This document shows positions 32,135 to 38,797 of a stretch of 64,000 nucleotides of DNA, one piece after another. This stretch comes from Lentzea pudingi. Lineage in GTDB: Bacteria > Actinomycetota > Actinomycetes > Mycobacteriales > Pseudonocardiaceae. Numbering within the stretch: position 1 is the stretch's first letter; the number at the start of each line of letters is the position of its first letter. The stretch lies in the NCBI RefSeq assembly GCF_014646255.1, contig NZ_BMNC01000007.1, positions 227,771-291,770 on the forward strand. The letters run 5' to 3'. Position numbers and translations under genes: made by a program. Below the pieces are notes generated by a model. It saw nothing but the letters and a program-made list of their open reading frames with translations. It ran no database searches and was not told where the DNA came from.

Positions 32135-32176
32135 CCTCCTGCCACGGAAAGCCCGTGGCCGCGAGTCCACAGGAGG
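32135..32176 (+). promoter_or_regulatory. rpsF leader structure that can hide the ribosome-binding site
   Basis: CCTCCTG (32135-32141) is complementary to CAGGAGG (32170-32176), the ribosome-binding site of rpsF. Inside, CCACGG/CCGTGG (32142-32147 with 32153-32158) forms a hairpin with the loop AAAGC, leaving an 11-nt bulge CCGCGAGTCCA. S6-S18 bind and repress their own leader in many bacteria; this fold is a candidate for such control. Confidence 0.5.
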
Positions 32177-32188
32177 TGAGTGGTCCTC

Positions 32189-32563
32189 ATGCGTCATTAC
32201 GAAGTGATGGTCATCCTCGACCCCAGTCTCGACGAGCGCACGATCGCGCCGTCTCTCGACACGTTCCTCAACGTCATCCGCACCACGGGCGGAAACGTTG
32301 AGAAGGTCGAGGTGTGGGGCAAGCGCCGGTTGAGCTTCGAGATCAACAAGAACAGCGAGGGCATCTACGCGGTGCTCGACCTGTCCTCGACGCCTGAAGC
32401 GGTGAAGGAACTGGACCGCCAGCTCGGTCTGCAGGAGACGGTGCTCCGGACGAAGGTCCTGCGCCGCGAGCCCGCCAAGGCCGCCAAGCTGGCTGCCAAG
32501 GCCGCGGCCAAGTCGGACGCCAAGTCGGCCAAGTCGGCGGCCCGCGCCGCCGCCAGGGCCTGA
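32189..32563 (+). CDS. rpsF: 30S ribosomal protein S6
   Basis: A 124-residue ribosomal protein that binds 16S rRNA together with S18. The conserved core is MRHYEVMVILDPSLDE, WGKRRLSFEINKNSEGIYAVLDL and ETVLRTKVLR. The C-terminal 25 residues are an Ala/Lys-rich extension (AAKSDAKSAKSAARAAARA), longer than in most S6. ATG 32189 is preferred over the in-frame GTG at 32180 because the extended AGGAGGTGA (32171-32179) lies nine bases before it. It is the first gene of the rpsF-ssb-rpsR-rplI operon. Confidence 0.97.
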   Translation: MRHYEVMVILDPSLDERTIAPSLDTFLNVIRTTGGNVEKVEVWGKRRLSFEINKNSEGIYAVLDLSSTPEAVKELDRQLGLQETVLRTKVLRREPAKAAKLAAKAAAKSDAKSAKSAARAAARA

Positions 32564-32592
32564 CGAACCTCGATTAGGGGAGCTCCCAAGAC

Positions 32593-33102
32593 ATGGCTGG
32601 TGAGACGACGATCACGGTGGTCGGGAACCTGACTGCCGACCCTGAACTGCGCTTTACCCAGTCCGGTGCGGCGGTGGCCAGCTTCACGGTCGCCTCCACG
32701 CCCCGCACGTTCGACAAGAACTCGGGCGAGTGGAAAGACGGCGAAGCGCTGTTCCTGCGGTGCAACGTGTGGCGTCAGGTCGCCGAGAACGTGGCCGAGT
32801 CGCTCACCCGCGGTTCGCGAGTGCTCGTCTCCGGACGGCTGCGCCAGCGTTCCTTCGACACGAAGGAAGGCGAAAAGCGCACTGTCGTGGAGCTGGAGGT
32901 CGACGAGATCGGCCCCTCGCTGCGCTACGCGACCGCGAAGGTCAACAAGGTCAGCCGTGGAGACGGCGGCGGTGGCGGCGGCTTCGGCGGCGGCGGCGGT
33001 CAGCAGTCTCGCGGCGGTGGCGGCGCGCCCGCGGACGACCCGTGGGGCTCGGCCCCGCAGGCCGGTTCCAGCGGTGGCTTCGCCGACGAGCCCCCCTTCT
33101 AG
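32593..33102 (+). CDS. ssb: Single-stranded DNA-binding protein
   Basis: A 169-residue SSB. The OB fold covers residues 1-115 (ETTITVVGNLTADPELRF, FLRCNVWRQVAENVAESL, LVSGRLRQRSFDTKEGEKR, VELEVDEIGPSLRYATAKV). A Gly-rich flexible linker (about 120-150) leads to the acidic tip DEPPF that recruits partner proteins. It coats single-stranded DNA in replication, repair and recombination. It lies in the ribosomal operon 30 bp after rpsF, the usual actinobacterial arrangement. Confidence 0.97.
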   Translation: MAGETTITVVGNLTADPELRFTQSGAAVASFTVASTPRTFDKNSGEWKDGEALFLRCNVWRQVAENVAESLTRGSRVLVSGRLRQRSFDTKEGEKRTVVELEVDEIGPSLRYATAKVNKVSRGDGGGGGGFGGGGGQQSRGGGGAPADDPWGSAPQAGSSGGFADEPPF

Positions 33103-33160
33103 ACCGACTGCACCGGTCATCCAGTACTTCACACATCGCGTATTCAGGAGTTAGAGACAC

Positions 33161-33400
33161 ATGGCCAAGCCGCCTGTGCGCAAGCCCAAGAAGAAGGTCT
33201 GCGCCTTCTGCAAGGACAAGAGCGCGTCCCTGATCGACTACAAGGACACGACGCTCCTCCGCAAGTTCATCTCCGACCGCGGCAAGATCCGTGCCCGCCG
33301 CGTCACGGGCAACTGCTCGCAGCACCAGCGCGACGTCGCTGTTGCCGTGAAGAACGCCCGTGAGATGGCCCTGCTGCCCTACACCTCGACCGCCCGCTAA
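33161..33400 (+). CDS. rpsR: 30S ribosomal protein S18, zinc-binding type
   Basis: A 79-residue S18, partner of S6 in the small subunit. It keeps the cysteine set VCAFC and GNCSQH that marks the zinc-containing (C+) form; the zinc-free paralogues of actinobacteria lack these. A basic N-terminus (PPVRKPKKK) and IDYKDTTLLRKFISDRGKIRARRVTG are typical. It is the third gene of the operon, 58 bp after ssb and 17 bp before rplI. Confidence 0.97.
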   Translation: MAKPPVRKPKKKVCAFCKDKSASLIDYKDTTLLRKFISDRGKIRARRVTGNCSQHQRDVAVAVKNAREMALLPYTSTAR

Positions 33401-33417
33401 GAGAAGGAGACACTGCG

Positions 33418-33870
33418 ATGAAGCTCATCCTCACCGCTGACGTTTCCGGCCTTGGCGCTCCCGGCGACATCGTCGAGGTCAAGGACGGCTACGGCCGCAA
33501 CTACCTGCTCCCGCGTGGTCTCGCGATCGTCGCGACCCGTGGCGCGCAGAAGCAGATCCAGGTCATCACCCGCGCGCAGGACACCCGCCGCGTGCGCGAC
33601 CTGGACCACGCCAAGGAGATCAAGACCGCGCTCGAGGGTCTCTCCGTGACGCTCAAGGCCAAGGCCGCCGCGGGCAGCACCAAGCTGTTCGGCTCGGTCA
33701 CCGCGTCGGACGTGGCGGCTGCCGTCAAGTCCGCCGGCGGTCCGGTCCTGGACAAGCGCGCCATCGAGCTGCCGGGTCACATCAAGACCACGGGCAAGCA
33801 CTCGGTCACGGTTCGCCTCCACCCCGAGGTCACCGTCGCCCTGCCGCTCGTCGTCACCGGCGGCGAGTAG
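33418..33870 (+). CDS. rplI: 50S ribosomal protein L9
   Basis: A 150-residue two-domain protein that binds 23S rRNA and extends from the L1 side. The N-terminal domain has the L9 signature DVSGLGAPGDIVEVKDGYGRNYLLPRGLA. A long connecting helix (about residues 40-75) leads to the C-terminal domain with KLFGSVTASDVAAAVK and HSVTVRLHPEVTVALPLVV. It is the last gene of the operon; a hairpin terminator lies about 180 bp downstream. Confidence 0.97.
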   Translation: MKLILTADVSGLGAPGDIVEVKDGYGRNYLLPRGLAIVATRGAQKQIQVITRAQDTRRVRDLDHAKEIKTALEGLSVTLKAKAAAGSTKLFGSVTASDVAAAVKSAGGPVLDKRAIELPGHIKTTGKHSVTVRLHPEVTVALPLVVTGGE

Positions 33871-34051
33871 CAAGCCCTACGGCTCCAGCGAGTGGCGAGC
33901 CCTGCTCACCCGCCAACGCGGCTTCGCAGAGCTCGCCTCCGCGTGTCTGTCGCGGGGCGACCCCCGCAGACCCACGGGCGAACTTGTGGCGTCGCATCGT
34001 GCGGTGGTCCCACCACGCGTTGGTGGGGATCGCCCACGGTTCGGTTTGCTG

Positions 34052-34091
34052 AAGCGCCGCTCACCCGGAATGCTCCGGGTGGGTGGCGCTT
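34052..34091 (+). terminator. Terminator of the rpsF-ssb-rpsR-rplI operon
   Basis: Long hairpin: AAGCGCCGCTCACCCGGA (34052-34069) pairs with TCCGGGTGGGTGGCGCTT (34074-34091) except at two positions, with the loop ATGC. TTCGCTCGTT follows. I see no gene in 33871-34505; this hairpin and the DnaA-box cluster behind it are its content. Confidence 0.75.
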
Positions 34092-34127
34092 TCGCTCGTT
34101 CGGACCAGCGTCGTTCTGTCCACGTCC

Positions 34128-34352
34128 TGTGGATAAACGACATGTCCACCGTGGGCGCGACACGCCGACGATAGTGTTTTCTGCGACACGCCGACGCCGT
34201 GCCACACAACTTTTTCCACAACTTGTGCACAGCCTTTGAGCTGCAGTTACTTCTGTCACTCCACTAGTTGTCAACAGGTTGTCCCCAGCACCACCACCCC
34301 TGTGAGCAACCATCCACAGGTTGTCCCCCAGTTGTCCACAGGTCGATCCACA
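34128..34352. promoter_or_regulatory. Cluster of DnaA boxes upstream of dnaB
   Basis: Perfect boxes: TTATCCACA (minus strand, 34128-34136) and TTGTCCACA (34332-34340). Near matches: TTTTCCACA (34212), TTGTGCACA (34223), TTGTCAACA (34268), TTGTCCCCA (34279), CCATCCACA (34310), TTGTCCCCC (34321) and GATCCACA ending at 34352. Four starts are in 11-bp register (34268/34279, 34310/34321/34332). The density is far above chance for 225 bp of GC-rich DNA. It could be a DnaA-regulated dnaB promoter, a titration site or a replication element. Confidence 0.7.
34157..34196. repeat. Pair of 14-bp direct repeats inside the DnaA-box region
   Basis: GCGACACGCCGACG occurs at 34157-34170 and again at 34183-34196, 26 bp apart. 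The spacer ATAGTGTTTTCT is the most AT-rich piece of the neighbourhood. They may bind a protein or be a simple duplication. Confidence 0.65.
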
Positions 34353-34505
34353 CGCTGGTTTGCTTGCTCCGGACGGGTCCCTCTAGCGTCGCTGTCAGGG
34401 CAGGGCCATCGCGCAGCGTGGCCGCCCGAAATTGTCGGTGCCTCGCTGTACAACTAGGGGACTTAGGCACCGTCTCTCGACTTCTTTCGCAGGGGTGATT
34501 CGGCA

Positions 34506-36557
34506 GTGGCGCTCGTGGACGACCGGGGCATGGCGGAGCCCGCATTCGAGCGTCAGCCGCCCCAGGACCTCGCGGCGGAGCAGTCCGTCCTCGGCGGCAT
34601 GCTGCTGTCGAAGGACGCGATCGCGGACGTCATCGAGGCGCTCGCGCCGAACGACTTCTACCGCCCGGCGCACCAGGCGATCTACGACTGCATCCTCGAC
34701 CTCTACGGCCGTGGCGAGCCCGCCGACCCGATCACCATCTCGGCCGAGCTCGAGCGCCGCGGCGAACTGCTGCGCGTGGGCGGCGCGCCGTACCTGCACA
34801 CGTTGATCGCGACGGTCCCCACGGCCGCGAACGCCGGCTACTACGCCGAGATCGTGGCCGAGAAGGCGGTGCTGCGCCGTCTGGTCGAGGCCGGCACGCG
34901 CATCGTGCAGCTGGGTTACAACGGTGCCGAGGGCGCGGACGTCGACGAGGTGGTCGACCGGGCGCAGGCCGCGATCTACGAGGTCACCGACCGCCGCACC
35001 ACCGAGGACTACGTCGCCCTCGAGGACCTGCTGCAGCCGACGATGGACGAGATCGACGCGATCGCGTCCCGAGGCGGCATCTCGCAGGGCATCCCGACGG
35101 GCTTCGCCGACCTCGACGCCCTGACCAACGGCCTGCACGGCGGCCAGATGATCATCGTCGCCGCCCGCCCCGGTGTCGGCAAGGCGCTGGCCCTCGACAC
35201 CCCGCTGCCCACCCCGTCCGGCTGGACGACGATGGGTGCGGTGTCCGTCGGCTCGTACCTGATCGGCGCCGACGGCCGCCCGACCAGGGTCGTCGCCGCG
35301 ACCGAGGTGATGACGGGCCGCCCGTGCTTCGAGGTGGAGTTCTCCGACGGCACGGTGATCGTCGCCGACGCCGAGCACCAGTGGCTGACGGAGTCGTGCA
35401 GCGAGACCGGCGGTTTCTGGGCGATCCGCACGACCGCGCAGCTGTTCGAGCGCGTCGGCGTGTGCCGCATGTTCGTCCGCATGTCCGCGGCCTGGGAACT
35501 GCCTGCCGCAGCGCTGCCCCTCTCGCCCCGCGCGCTCGGCCAGTTCCTCTCGGGCCTGGGCGACCTGGAGCTGACGGACGAGGAACTGCGCGTCGCCAAG
35601 GAACTGGACCTGGCCGACGACCCGCACATCCCCGCCGCCTACCTGCGCGCCTCGCACAAGCAACGCGCCGAACTGCTCGCCGCCCTGCAGATCGACGGCC
35701 GCTTCGCCCGCCTGCGCCGCGACGTCGACGAACTGATCGCGGGCCTCGGCAAGCACGACCAGGTGGAGATCGTCGCCGTCCGCCCGGTCGCCTCCGTCCC
35801 GGTGAGGTGCGTGGAGGTCGACAACCACGACCACCTGTACCTCGCGGGCGAGACGATGATCCCGACCCACAACTCGACGCTGGGCCTCGACTTCGCCAGG
35901 TCGTGCTCGGTCAAGCACGGCATGACCAGCGCCATCTTCAGCCTGGAGATGAGCCGCACCGAAATCGTCATGCGCATGCTCTCCGCCGAGGCACGCATCC
36001 GCCTCAGCGACATGCGAGGCGGCACCATGAGCGACGACGACTGGACCCGCCTGGCCCGCCGGATGAGCGAGATCAGCGAGGCCCCGCTCTTCGTGGACGA
36101 CAGCCCGAACCTCACGATGATGGAGATCAGGGCCAAGGCCCGCCGCCTCAAGCAGAGGCACGACCTCAAGCTGGTCGTGGTCGACTACCTCCAGCTGATG
36201 TCCTCGGGCAAGAAGACGGAGTCCCGCCAGCAGGAAGTCTCGGAGTTCTCCCGAAACCTCAAGCTGATCGCCAAGGAACTCCACGTCCCGGTAATCGCGA
36301 TCTCACAGCTCAACCGCGGCCCGGAACAACGAACCGACAAGCGCCCGATGCTCTCCGACCTCCGCGAGTCAGGCTCCCTCGAGCAGGACGCCGACATGGT
36401 CATCCTGGTCAACCGCCCAGACGCCTGGGAACGAGACGACCCACGCGCCGGCGAGGCCGACCTGATCATCGCCAAGCACCGCGCAGGACCGACCGCGACC
36501 ATCGTCGTGGCGCACCAACTGCACTACAGCCGCTTCACGGACCTGGCCCAGACCTAG
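34506..36557 (+). CDS. dnaB: Replicative DNA helicase DnaB with intein
   Basis: A 683-codon gene; removal of the 230-residue intein (residues 227-456) leaves a 453-residue helicase, normal for DnaB. The N-terminal domain (about 15-125) has QPPQDLAAEQSVLGGMLLS. The RecA-like ATPase has Walker A ARPGVGK|ST interrupted by the intein between Lys226 and Ser457, Walker B LVVVDYLQLM, SQLNRGPEQRTDKRP and DLRESGSLEQDADMV. It unwinds DNA at the fork and loads primase. GTG 34506 is preceded by AGGGGTGA. The start region is bare of other genes and holds many DnaA boxes. Confidence 0.97.
   Translation: MALVDDRGMAEPAFERQPPQDLAAEQSVLGGMLLSKDAIADVIEALAPNDFYRPAHQAIYDCILDLYGRGEPADPITISAELERRGELLRVGGAPYLHTLIATVPTAANAGYYAEIVAEKAVLRRLVEAGTRIVQLGYNGAEGADVDEVVDRAQAAIYEVTDRRTTEDYVALEDLLQPTMDEIDAIASRGGISQGIPTGFADLDALTNGLHGGQMIIVAARPGVGKALALDTPLPTPSGWTTMGAVSVGSYLIGADGRPTRVVAATEVMTGRPCFEVEFSDGTVIVADAEHQWLTESCSETGGFWAIRTTAQLFERVGVCRMFVRMSAAWELPAAALPLSPRALGQFLSGLGDLELTDEELRVAKELDLADDPHIPAAYLRASHKQRAELLAALQIDGRFARLRRDVDELIAGLGKHDQVEIVAVRPVASVPVRCVEVDNHDHLYLAGETMIPTHNSTLGLDFARSCSVKHGMTSAIFSLEMSRTEIVMRMLSAEARIRLSDMRGGTMSDDDWTRLARRMSEISEAPLFVDDSPNLTMMEIRAKARRLKQRHDLKLVVVDYLQLMSSGKKTESRQQEVSEFSRNLKLIAKELHVPVIAISQLNRGPEQRTDKRPMLSDLRESGSLEQDADMVILVNRPDAWERDDPRAGEADLIIAKHRAGPTATIVVAHQLHYSRFTDLAQT
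35184..35873 (+). other. Class 3 intein in DnaB (degenerate homing endonuclease)
   Basis: The intein begins at Ala227 (ALALDTPLPTPSGWTTMG) right after the Walker A lysine and ends IPTHN before Ser457. The first residue is not Cys or Ser. Instead the class 3 triad is present: Trp67 (HQW, block B), Cys209 (VRCVEV, block F) and Thr228 (PTHN, block G), in intein numbering. The region between blocks B and F is about 140 residues. LSPRALGQFLSGLGD and IPAAYLRASHKQRAELLAAL look like worn LAGLIDADG-endonuclease blocks without the catalytic acids. Splicing is probably intact; homing is probably lost. Confidence 0.9.
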
Positions 36558-36567
36558 GCCGCGCAGG

Positions 36568-36906
36568 TCAGCCCGCAAACCGGTCCCAGCCGCCGGGGTA
36601 CTGCTCGACATCGCCACGCTCGACGTCGGCCGGCGTCACGTAAAAGGCCGGCGCGCCGAAGGACAGGTCCACGAACACCAACGCGTGCGCGCCGTCGGCA
36701 TCTTGCTGGGTGCCACGCCGCATCGGGCGTTCCTGCGCGGTGCGGCGAGCGAACACCCGCGCGAGCTTGCCGTTGATCTCGAGGCGGAAGCGCCGCCCTT
36801 CTTCTTCGATCTTGATTCGGTACGACGTTTCGCGGGCCGCTTCAGCGGCGGCCAGGTAGACGGCGAACTCGTGCAGCCTGTCGGTGCTCAGCTCGGAGAT
36901 CTCCAC
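36568..36906 (-). CDS. Hypothetical protein
   Basis: A 112-residue soluble protein, unrecognised. It has an N-terminal helical part (VEISELSTDRLHEFAVYLAAAEAARET), then strands YRIKIEEEGRRFRLEI and LVFVDLSFGAPAFYVTPADV. The strand order loosely recalls PDDEXK-like nuclease folds, but no catalytic set can be assigned. GTG 36906 is the preferred start; the frame is open to 36999. It converges with dnaB (10 bp between stops). Behind its start lies a decayed tetR fragment. Confidence 0.55.
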   Translation of the reverse strand: MEISELSTDRLHEFAVYLAAAEAARETSYRIKIEEEGRRFRLEINGKLARVFARRTAQERPMRRGTQQDADGAHALVFVDLSFGAPAFYVTPADVERGDVEQYPGGWDRFAG

Positions 36907-37036
36907 GGCGGTCAGGTTATGGGTGCGGCAACCGACCCCGGCCGTCGTTGGCACGGCTTCACCTGCCCGGCCCAGAGAAGCGCGGGCCACAAGCCGCACT
37001 CAGCAGATGATCCTCGATGAGGTCGGTGCTCGCGGG

Positions 37037-37109
37037 CGCTCACGAGACGCGGGCGCGAGGCCTCGCAACGCCGTGTCCACCACCTGGTCCACGTAGGCGT
37101 GAGTCAGCG
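37037..37109 (-). pseudogene. Fragment of a tetR 3' end
   Basis: About 52 bp (37037-37088) are nearly identical, with one indel, to 37193-37245, the 3' end of the intact tetR gene. Translated on the minus strand this gives VGPLTHAYVDQVVDTALRGLAP, matching APLTSEYAHQVVDTALRGLAP of the intact protein. No start, stop or DNA-binding domain belongs to it. It is a relic of a second tetR paralogue or a partial tandem duplication. The rest of 36907-37195 shows no gene. Confidence 0.7.
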
Positions 37110-37195
37110 GGCCGACTCCGGCGACGCGCGCAATGCCCTGGACAGTGACCTTCGGGGCAGTCCGCTTCCCGACGACGGCCGGTCGTCGCTGACGC

Positions 37196-37798
37196 TCACG
37201 AGACGCGGGGCGCGAGGCCTCGCAACGCCGTGTCCACCACCTGGTGCGCGTACTCGCTGGTCAGCGGCGCCGTGCGGTGCAGCCATCGGTTGAGGATCGG
37301 CCCCCAGACCAGGTCAACCGCCACCTCCAGGTCCACGTCCTCGGCGAGTTGGCCGGCTTCTTGCGCGGTGCGGAGGCGGGCCTTCTTGATGTCACGCATC
37401 GGATTGTCGAGGCGCGTCGCGTACTCGGCGGCCAGGGCCGGGTCCAGGACGATCTCGGTGTGCAGGGCGCGCATTGCCTGGTCGAAGCGCGGGTTGTTGA
37501 GTTCGTCGATTGTGGCGTCCAGGACCAGCTTCAGGTCTGCCGCCAGGTCGCCGGTGTCCGGGAGGGCCGTTGCTTCGCCGTCGCCGGCCAGGTCGAGGAA
37601 GGCGTCGAAGAACAGCGCGCCCTTGGAGGGCCACCAGCGGTAGATCGTCTGTTTGCCTACCCCTGCTGACTTGGCGATGCGCTCGATGGTGAGTTTCGCG
37701 TAGCCCACCTCTCCGACCTGGTCGATGGCGGCGCTGAGGATCGCGCGCCGTACGCCGTCGTTGCGTCGGGTGGGGTCTGGAGCAACCGTCGTGGACAC
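37196..37798 (-). CDS. TetR-family transcriptional regulator
   Basis: A 200-residue TetR repressor. The helix-turn-helix is in the first 60 residues (RRAILSAAIDQVGEVGYAKLTIERIAKSAGVGKQTIYRWWPSKGALF). The ligand-binding C-terminal domain resembles TetR_C_16-like members (LDPALAAEYATRLDNPMRDIKKARLRTAQEAGQL). It is divergent from an SDR gene, and the 126 bp between them contains two perfect palindromes that are its likely operators. It should therefore repress itself and the SDR until a small molecule, perhaps the SDR substrate, binds. Confidence 0.92.
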   Translation of the reverse strand: MSTTVAPDPTRRNDGVRRAILSAAIDQVGEVGYAKLTIERIAKSAGVGKQTIYRWWPSKGALFFDAFLDLAGDGEATALPDTGDLAADLKLVLDATIDELNNPRFDQAMRALHTEIVLDPALAAEYATRLDNPMRDIKKARLRTAQEAGQLAEDVDLEVAVDLVWGPILNRWLHRTAPLTSEYAHQVVDTALRGLAPRVS

Positions 37799-37820
37799 GG
37801 CGTCAATCTAGCGCATGACG

Positions 37821-37838
37821 AGACGAGACGTCTCGTCT
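37821..37838. promoter_or_regulatory. TetR operator O1
   Basis: Perfect 18-bp palindrome AGACGAGAC/GTCTCGTCT located 23 bp from the tetR start and touching the -35 (TTGACA) of the SDR promoter. The same half-site recurs in O2, 61 bp away centre to centre. Confidence 0.8.
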
Positions 37839-37867
37839 TGACACGGCCACCCTGGTCGGGGCATGCT
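37838..37867 (+). promoter_or_regulatory. Promoter of the SDR gene
   Basis: TTGACA (37838-37843) is a perfect -35. After an 18-bp spacer, CATGCT (37862-37867) is a fair -10. The transcription start would fall near 37874, just before operator O2, with O1 abutting the -35, so a bound repressor would block it from both sides. Confidence 0.6.
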
Positions 37868-37878
37868 TCGTCAGGTCA

Positions 37879-37902
37879 ACGAGACGAGACGTCTCGTCTC
37901 GT
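37879..37902. promoter_or_regulatory. TetR operator O2
   Basis: Perfect 24-bp palindrome with half-site ACGAGACGAGAC, 22 bp before the SDR start and downstream of the predicted transcription start. It contains the complete O1 sequence core. Together with O1 it is a strong candidate for cooperative TetR binding. Confidence 0.85.
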
Positions 37903-37924
37903 CAGAGCCACAGGGGGAACGAAG

Positions 37925-38770
37925 ATGACTGCGTCAGCCTCATCGCGCGTTTGGTTCGTCACCGGTGCGAGCCGTGGGCTTGGCCGGGCCTTCACCGAGG
38001 CGGCGCTCGCCGCGGGTGACCGGGTTGTCGGGGTGGCGCGGAACCTGTCGCCGCTTGACGAGTTGGCCGCGGGGCATCCGGAGCGGTTGCTTCGGCTGCC
38101 GGTGGACGTCACGGATCGGGAGGCCGTGTTTGCCGTCACGGAGAAGGCTGTTGAGCACTTCGGACGGCTTGATGTCGTGGTGAACAACGCTGGTGCGTTG
38201 TTCGCGGGGATGGTGGAGGAGTTCAGCGAAGCTGAGGCTCGGGCGCAGATGGAGCTCAACTTCTTCGGGGCGTTGTGGGTCAGTCAGGCGGTGATGCCGC
38301 ATCTGCGCGCCAACGGGGGTGGGCACCTGATGCAGATCTCCAGCATCGGGGCGTTGGGTGGGTTCCCCAGCACTGGGCTGTACAGCGCCAGCAAGTTCGC
38401 GCTCGAAGGGATGAGCGAGGCGTTGGCTGCCGAGGCCGCGCAGTTCGGGGTCAAGGTGACCATCGTCCAGCCCGGTGGGTACTGGACCGACCTGTACACG
38501 AGCAGCCGGGCGACTGAGCCGAACCCCGTTTACGACGGGTTGCGCGAGGAGTTGCAGAAGCAGTGGGCTGAGGGGTCCGTTGACAGCGAGCCGAAGTTGG
38601 CGGCTGAGGCGGTGATGAAGTTGGTCGCGAGTGATGAGCCGCCGTTGAGGCTCCTGCTCGGCAGCATGGTTTACGACGTTGCGTTCGACATCTCCCGGCG
38701 GCGAATGGAGACGTGGGCCGCGTGGGAGGAGACCAGTCGTGCGGCGGAGAAGGCTGTTCCGGCGCCCTGA
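37925..38770 (+). CDS. Short-chain dehydrogenase/reductase under TetR control
   Basis: A 281-residue classical SDR. The cofactor loop is TGASRGLGRAFTEAAL; Arg in VGVARNL suggests NADP(H). NNAGALFAGMVEEFS, the Ser of MQISSIGALGGFPS and the YSASKFALEGMSEAL Tyr-Lys pair follow, then PGGYWTDLYTSS. The C-terminus is longer than in FabG-like enzymes. ATG 37925 follows CAGGGGGAACGA. The divergent TetR regulator and two palindromic operators indicate substrate-induced expression. The substrate is not predictable. Confidence 0.92.
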   Translation: MTASASSRVWFVTGASRGLGRAFTEAALAAGDRVVGVARNLSPLDELAAGHPERLLRLPVDVTDREAVFAVTEKAVEHFGRLDVVVNNAGALFAGMVEEFSEAEARAQMELNFFGALWVSQAVMPHLRANGGGHLMQISSIGALGGFPSTGLYSASKFALEGMSEALAAEAAQFGVKVTIVQPGGYWTDLYTSSRATEPNPVYDGLREELQKQWAEGSVDSEPKLAAEAVMKLVASDEPPLRLLLGSMVYDVAFDISRRRMETWAAWEETSRAAEKAVPAP

Positions 38771-38797
38771 CGGAGCTGGGCTTGCTTGGATGGTGGT

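Noticed and set aside
34128..34352. oriC itself
   Set aside because: dnaA and dnaN, which flank oriC in actinobacteria, are absent here; the cluster is reported as DnaA boxes of uncertain role.
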